64,000 nt of DNA, taken from the NCBI RefSeq assembly GCF_008831285.2, contig NC_045139.1:25402412-25466411 (forward strand). Direction: 5' to 3'. Both the position numbers and the translations under genes were made by a program. Below, piece after piece: positions 59,535 through 64,000 of this stretch; the first letter of the stretch is position 1, and each line of letters begins with the position of its first letter. The stretch is from Nymphaea colorata (lineage: Eukaryota; Streptophyta; Magnoliopsida; Nymphaeales; Nymphaeaceae). Below the pieces are notes generated by a model. It did no database searches. It saw only the letters and a list, made by a program, of their open reading frames with translations, and was not told the DNA's origin.

Positions 59535-59961
59535 CACTTTCTATCATTAAAGTTCCAGGCTTCCTAAAAGCAACAAGTTAGCGTGCAGTGCTTATCTCAG
59601 AATAGACTTATAAGTTCCTCAAGAGCTCTGAAAATGCCTAGCAAGCACCAGTCCTTGAGGTTCCAAAGCAATTAATATCACTTTCTATCATAAAAGTTCC
59701 AGGCTGCCTAAAAGCAACAAGTTAGCGTGTTGTGCTTATCTCAGAATAGACTTATAAGTTCCTCACGAGCTCTGAAAATGACTAGCAAGCACCAGTCCTT
59801 GAGGTTCCAAAGCAATTAATATCACTTTCTATCATAAAGTTCCAGGCTGCCTAAAAGCAACAAGTTAGCGTGCAGTGCTTATCTCAGAATAGACTTATAA
59901 GTTCCTCACGAGCTCTGAAAATGACTAGCAAGCACCAGTCCTTGAGGTTCCAAAGCAATCA
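59535..59961. repeat. Tandem repeat, 3 x 144 bp, downstream of INTS9
   Basis: Units start CACTTTCTATCAT at 59535, 59679 and 59823 and contain AAAAGCAACAAGTTAGCGTG and CAAGCACCAGTCCTTGAGG. They differ at only a handful of positions; the second and third are closest. The array ends about 155 bases 3' of the INTS9 stop codon, so it may lie in the 3' UTR or the terminator region. Confidence 0.9.
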
Positions 59962-60116
59962 ATACTTCCATCATCAAGGCCAAGAGTAGTGACTGGACTC
60001 CGCTGTTGGACTTTTGAGGAACGGTCCAAGCATCTGAAATCTTTTTCCCTTCCGTCTGACAGCATGCCACTGTCTGATAATGGCCCAATCAAAGAATGGT
60101 GAGGTGTCAGTATGCA

Positions 60117-62160
60117 TCATATCGAGTCCAAGACACAGCTAATAGATTCATATATGATAGTTCTAAGCATTTCATCATTGGTACAGATAAGAGTCTGATT
60201 ATTGCTTATTTGGATCGAAGCATTTTGGGGTTCATATACATGCACAACAGCTAAGCAGTCCAGTCCATCACTGCCCTCAATGCTACAGCTTATGCCCTTC
60301 TCTTTCAGAGCTGCCACCAGAAGATTTGGATCAATAGTAGACCAATGCAGAGGCAGATTCTCACTAGACCTGACAGATATGCCTAAAGGAAGGATGGAAT
60401 ATCTTCCTTCCTCTAATACAAGGCCTCCCTCCAGCCTAGCTACAGCAATGTTTTCATGCCTTAATCTTCTAGGTTGAAGCTGGAAGGCAAGATCAGTTGC
60501 CAAGTCAGCCTCAAAGTTCTCTCTCAAACATGGAACTTTGAGTGTATTCTGCTCCGAATAATACATATACAAAGGTGTTCCTTCGCCTTTAGTTGTAGAA
60601 CATGGTTGTAGACATTCAGGGAACTGCACATTAGAAGCATGCAATAAAGTTCCAGATTATTATAATGAACAAAGTAGTTCTGATGAAAAGAAAAATGAAA
60701 TTAACCTCTATAGTTTGTTTCTCATTTTCTCTTTTTTTTTACATTGATGATCTAAGAAAGATGAAATATTTTACCAATACAAGTTTGGGATGCAGCTTCG
60801 ATAGTAATTGATGAATCTTCTCTGACCTGAATGTCAAAAGAAATCAAAATCTACAGGGTGAACAAAAGCTGAAAAACGAAGCCCGGAAAGATCAACAACA
60901 TATTCAATTGCTTAGGTCTATATTTTGCCTTAAAACATAGCCTCATACACAGTCCAAACACCATAGTGCGTTCAATGTAAGAGTATCACTATACTAGATA
61001 TTACCACTCACTCTAACGACTTTTCATGCAACCTTCATCAGAAGCTCAACTTTATCGGATGAAGCATTTTTATCATAGACCAATATCAACAGCTCAAATG
61101 AAAGCCTTCACAACAAGTCAAACCAGGATGCTTACCTTTCAAGGAAAAGTGCTCCCCATCATTAAAGACAAATGCAAGTAAATAAAGTAATTCAAGCACA
61201 TTCTAGGGCACCAGAAATTTTACAAGTTTCAAGCAGGAGACAATCAAAAGCGACCTCCTCCCCCCTGGCTGTCAACTACCAGAGCATTTTCCTTTTCCAG
61301 ACAGACAAGCTTGATTAGGCAGAACCCTACAGGTTGTCCGGCAATATCAAAAGAGGAGCATCCCATGCATTGAGAAGTCTTGACCTTCGTCGACTTGAAG
61401 TCTCAACTAAACCCCCTAAACAGGTTGACAGAGCTCTTGATGGTAGTTAGGTGGATGTAAGATACTAAAACTTACCTTATTCCCGAGAGAAAAGAACATT
61501 GGAGAACCCTCATTGCAATTGGCTTGTAAGGTAACAGAGCCATACCAGCATCATGTGTTTCCTGCAGGTCAGACATTTATGTTACTGTTGTGTTAAGCTC
61601 CTCCAACTTGATTTAGAAATGCTCTGGAAAATAATATGCTGTAATGTCCTTTCTGTGAGATGATAGCATTATGAGAGGCACAAGACTCGGTCTCTCTTAC
61701 CTCTAGAACGAGCAGACAGTTCTCCTTTTCACGCCAACGACGAAGGAGGTGAACAACAGGGCCAATTCGGAGGTTCCAGTGAGAGGAGAATACTATGCAT
61801 GGTTCTTTCCACACATGTCTGCAAGTAACAAGTGTCAAGCAACGGCACTTTCTTTAATCCAAGTTGAAAAGAAACTACTCAACCCAAGCACCATTTATTT
61901 CAAAAATCTTGTTGCTTTATGCTCTGCAGTCAAACCACATGCCAAGTTGGCAAAGCCTATAAATTGAAGAACCAATATTTTAATTGCTCATAAAAACTTC
62001 TGTTAAGGACCAAGTATTAAACAAACAATTATAATTCATATATGAGATGCATTAACTGTTAGAACCTGATATCTTCGAAACCAAAAGAACTAGAGATGAA
62101 CAGAGCCGAGGACTTCCTCCAAGAATATGATTCCCTCACACTAGGGCAGCTGTTATCTGC
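60117..62160 (-). CDS. INTS9: Integrator complex subunit 9 (3' part of gene; 5' exons outside window)
   Basis: Exons (high to low): 62160-62066 (less certain), 61818-61701, 61561-61476, 60826-60775, 60623-60117, with GT..AG sites and closing phases. The protein reads ...FGFEDIR-HVWKEPCIVFSSHWNLRIGP, VVHLLRRWREKENCLLVLE, DAGMALLPYKPIAMRVLQC, SFLSGIRSEKIHQLLSKLHP, KLVLFPECLQP, then DLAFQLQPRRLRHENIAVAR and finally TLICTNDEMLRTIIYESISC-VLDSI. The order and words match the beta-CASP end and C-terminal domain of INTS9 (human counterpart has ALAPYQPLAMK and ICDNDEMLR at the same places). INTS9 is the catalytically inactive metallo-beta-lactamase partner of INTS11 in the nuclear Integrator, which cleaves snRNA 3' ends and nascent RNA. 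About 285 residues are in the window, roughly 40 percent; the metallo-beta-lactamase exons should lie to the right of 64000 or, undetected, in 62161-64000. No lesion is seen. Confidence 0.9.
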
Positions 62161-62296
62161 CTGACAGTATACTACCAGTCATCAGTACCATTAAGATTAG
62201 TTACAGCATTAGACTGCTAAGGCTGCCCCTTGTGAGAACTTAAATCAGTCTACATTAGAAAGACATAGTGATAGAAAAGTCAAAGCATAAGTTTGT

Positions 62297-62690
62297 GCAC
62301 GTATTTAGATATGTGTATCATCACACATATATACATCCAAGCTCCAAAAAGTCAACTCATTATTTGGCCAAGTTTCCTCAATCAGTCAGTAACAGCATCA
62401 CCATACAAGTTTGAATAGGTTGGCAGGAACATTGCAAAGCCAACTTTCACTTGGTTGAGTTAGACAGGACTCAACCTTATTAACTTAATCTGCACATATT
62501 TAGATATGTGTATCATCACACATGTATACATGCAAGCTCCAAACAGTCAACTCATTATTTGGCCAAGTTTCCTCAATCAGTCAGTAACAGCATCACCATA
62601 CAAGTTTGAATAGGTTGGCAGGAACATTGCAAAGCCAACTTTCACTTGGTTGAGTTAGACAGGACTCAACCTTATTAACTTAATCTTATC
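62297..62690. repeat. Tandem duplication, 2 x 195 bp, in INTS9 upstream intron
   Basis: The segment from ATTTAGATATGTGTATCATC to GACTCAACCTTATTAACTTA occurs at about 62302-62491 and again at about 62497-62686, nearly unchanged. It is probably intronic to INTS9. Confidence 0.9.
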
Positions 62691-62750
62691 AATGATTTCA
62701 CCTGGTCTAAGTCACATGGAGGCATGCATATGCATGCATATATATATATA

Positions 62751-62938
62751 GGAGTTCCAATCTGTCGGATGACTAAAAATAAAATCTTTCATAAAAAAAA
62801 GTCGCCACATGAGAAGTGGCAATGTTTTATGGTGCAACAACGGTTCATGGTACATTTAGCAACAGTTTATGGTACTTTCAAGTTTCAACAACTAATTCTA
62901 ATTTTTAGCCATTCTGCAACATCAGGCAAATTTTAATC
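62751..62938. mobile_element. Small non-autonomous DNA element, family copy 3
   Basis: The ends GTCGGATGACTAAAAAT and, reversed, GCAGAATGGCTAAAAATTAG are alike, suggesting terminal inverted repeats. The interior has TTTATGGT-CAACA words shared with 6630-6800 and 7262-7390. Confidence 0.5.
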
Positions 62939-62969
62939 CTCCTCTATATACCATACATACATACATGCA

Positions 62970-62972
<3 letters not shown>

Positions 62973-63066
<94 letters not shown>

Positions 63067-63070
63067 ATGC
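62973..63070. repeat. (TA)n(TG)n microsatellite
   Basis: About 45 bases of TA followed by about 45 bases of TG, in the probable INTS9 intron. A smaller (GT)n run lies at about 63938-63957. Confidence 0.9.
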
Positions 63071-64000
63071 ATGTAAAATCCACAAAATTTCAAAATTAAA
63101 CCAAAATCATCAAAAATATAGTTTAGAAATTATGTTTAACTGTTTCAGAATGACAAACAAAATTACTTCTTTGAAATATATGTACATGAAATGGAGCAAT
63201 GGTTTTAAAGGAACACTCGCACTTCCATCATGTTGATTCAGAGTGTGGCAACTCAAGAATTTGTGTTACTTAGCTGGCCAGAGTCATCAACTTACAAGTA
63301 GCTGTTCCAACACCAAATTCCAACAAGACTTACCATGCATTCTTGATTGGAGTCGTTAGTCGCTTCTATGTGCATACATGTATACCATATATGCATGTTA
63401 CACATGTGCAGACATAAAACCATGAATCACGCATATAAAGGCCCTCAATTGTTTGTTCATATTTATCTGCCATCTGCAGGCCACCCAGACATTTTTACCC
63501 AATTTACAGCCATTTTTTACCATTCCAATTGTTCGACATTTTATACAAGTTAAAAACTAAAAAAAAAGGACCAGCAATGAGATTCATCTTGACTAAGTGA
63601 TACCAGCTGATACTAACAACAAACAAGCGGGGGACATCGATTAGTTGTGAAATACAAATGTCTAGTAATTCTCATTCGTTATATACAAGACGTACATCTA
63701 CTATAGGATGTCCAAAGCCATATGTCAAAGAACAACTCAAGAAACTTTGTTCTTAGATTGCAAGTTGTAAGGCTTTGAGATTTATGGTCTTAGATTTCTT
63801 GACCAATAAAATCAGATCTAGGCATGTAATTACATATTCTTTTTCTTCATACAACTTTAGGCATACTAAATTGCCTTTGAAACAAATGCTGAAAGCTACT
63901 GAACAGGCAGACAATGGGCAGCACATCACCCCATAAGTGTGTGTGTGTGTGTGTGTACATATACGCAGAAATTAGATTTGGCGGTCAATGGCCATCTTGC
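63071..64000. other. Probable INTS9 intron, nothing further recognised
   Basis: No exon of INTS9 could be placed here on the minus strand and no other gene is visible; the sequence is AT-rich to the window edge. Confidence 0.4.

Noticed and set aside
59906-60088. 60-codon minus-strand frame just after the INTS9 stop
   Set aside because: Most of it is in the 3' UTR and the 144-bp array; no family similarity and out of the main frame after the stop.

Overview
The window is nuclear DNA from a flowering plant. The evidence is spliced genes with GT..AG introns of plant size, three plant-type orthologues, decayed plant transposable elements (Ty1/copia, Ty3/gypsy, plant LINEs, hAT-like and CACTA-like pieces), AT-rich intergenic DNA with many long (TA)n runs, and an apparent organelle-DNA insertion. 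The species cannot be fixed from the sequence alone. The TE-swollen CLT intron (3.9 kb) fits a medium or large genome.

Three genes can be read with confidence. (1) 4788-13143, minus: a ten-exon CRT-like transporter (CLT family, plastid thiol/glutathione transport); the exons join in phase to a 439-residue protein with a plausible plastid transit peptide. (2) 44198-46587, plus: a four-exon choline-transporter-like (CTL/SLC44-type, PF04515) membrane protein of 532 residues with an acidic N-terminal tail. (3) 60117-62160, minus: the 3' part of the Integrator complex subunit 9 gene (INTS9, beta-CASP plus C-terminal domain); its 5' exons lie beyond the right edge. The three genes are functionally unrelated.

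The rest is accessory DNA. From 1 to 3 kb there is a gypsy pol scrap and unassigned AT-rich sequence. From 13.3 to 24.3 kb come a small hAT-like element, a LINE fragment, diverged tandem duplications, long TA runs and a copia gag remnant. At 24.7-24.9 kb sits what looks like the 3' end of an organellar group II intron. From 25.2 to 31.1 kb is the most unusual block: GC-rich GGGCC-type segments bracket two arms of about 1.1 kb that are inverted copies of each other and carry pieces of a REM-type B3-domain gene, so a transcript would fold into a long hairpin. A second copy of the LINE fragment follows directly. From 31.8 to 43.5 kb there are a Myb/SANT-like fragment, a CACTA-like end, a second hAT-like relative and an orphan exon-like segment. 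A perfect palindrome of about 106 bp lies just upstream of the CTL gene. From 48 to 57 kb there is a cluster of small elements sharing a TTTACATGTAAA-like core, two copies of a ~410 bp dispersed repeat, and a LINE reverse-transcriptase pseudogene into which one of those copies is inserted. Around INTS9 there are two fresh-looking tandem duplications (3 x 144 bp downstream, 2 x 195 bp upstream).

Coordinates of splice sites were read by eye and may be off by a base or two. Family assignments are from remembered family patterns, not database searches.
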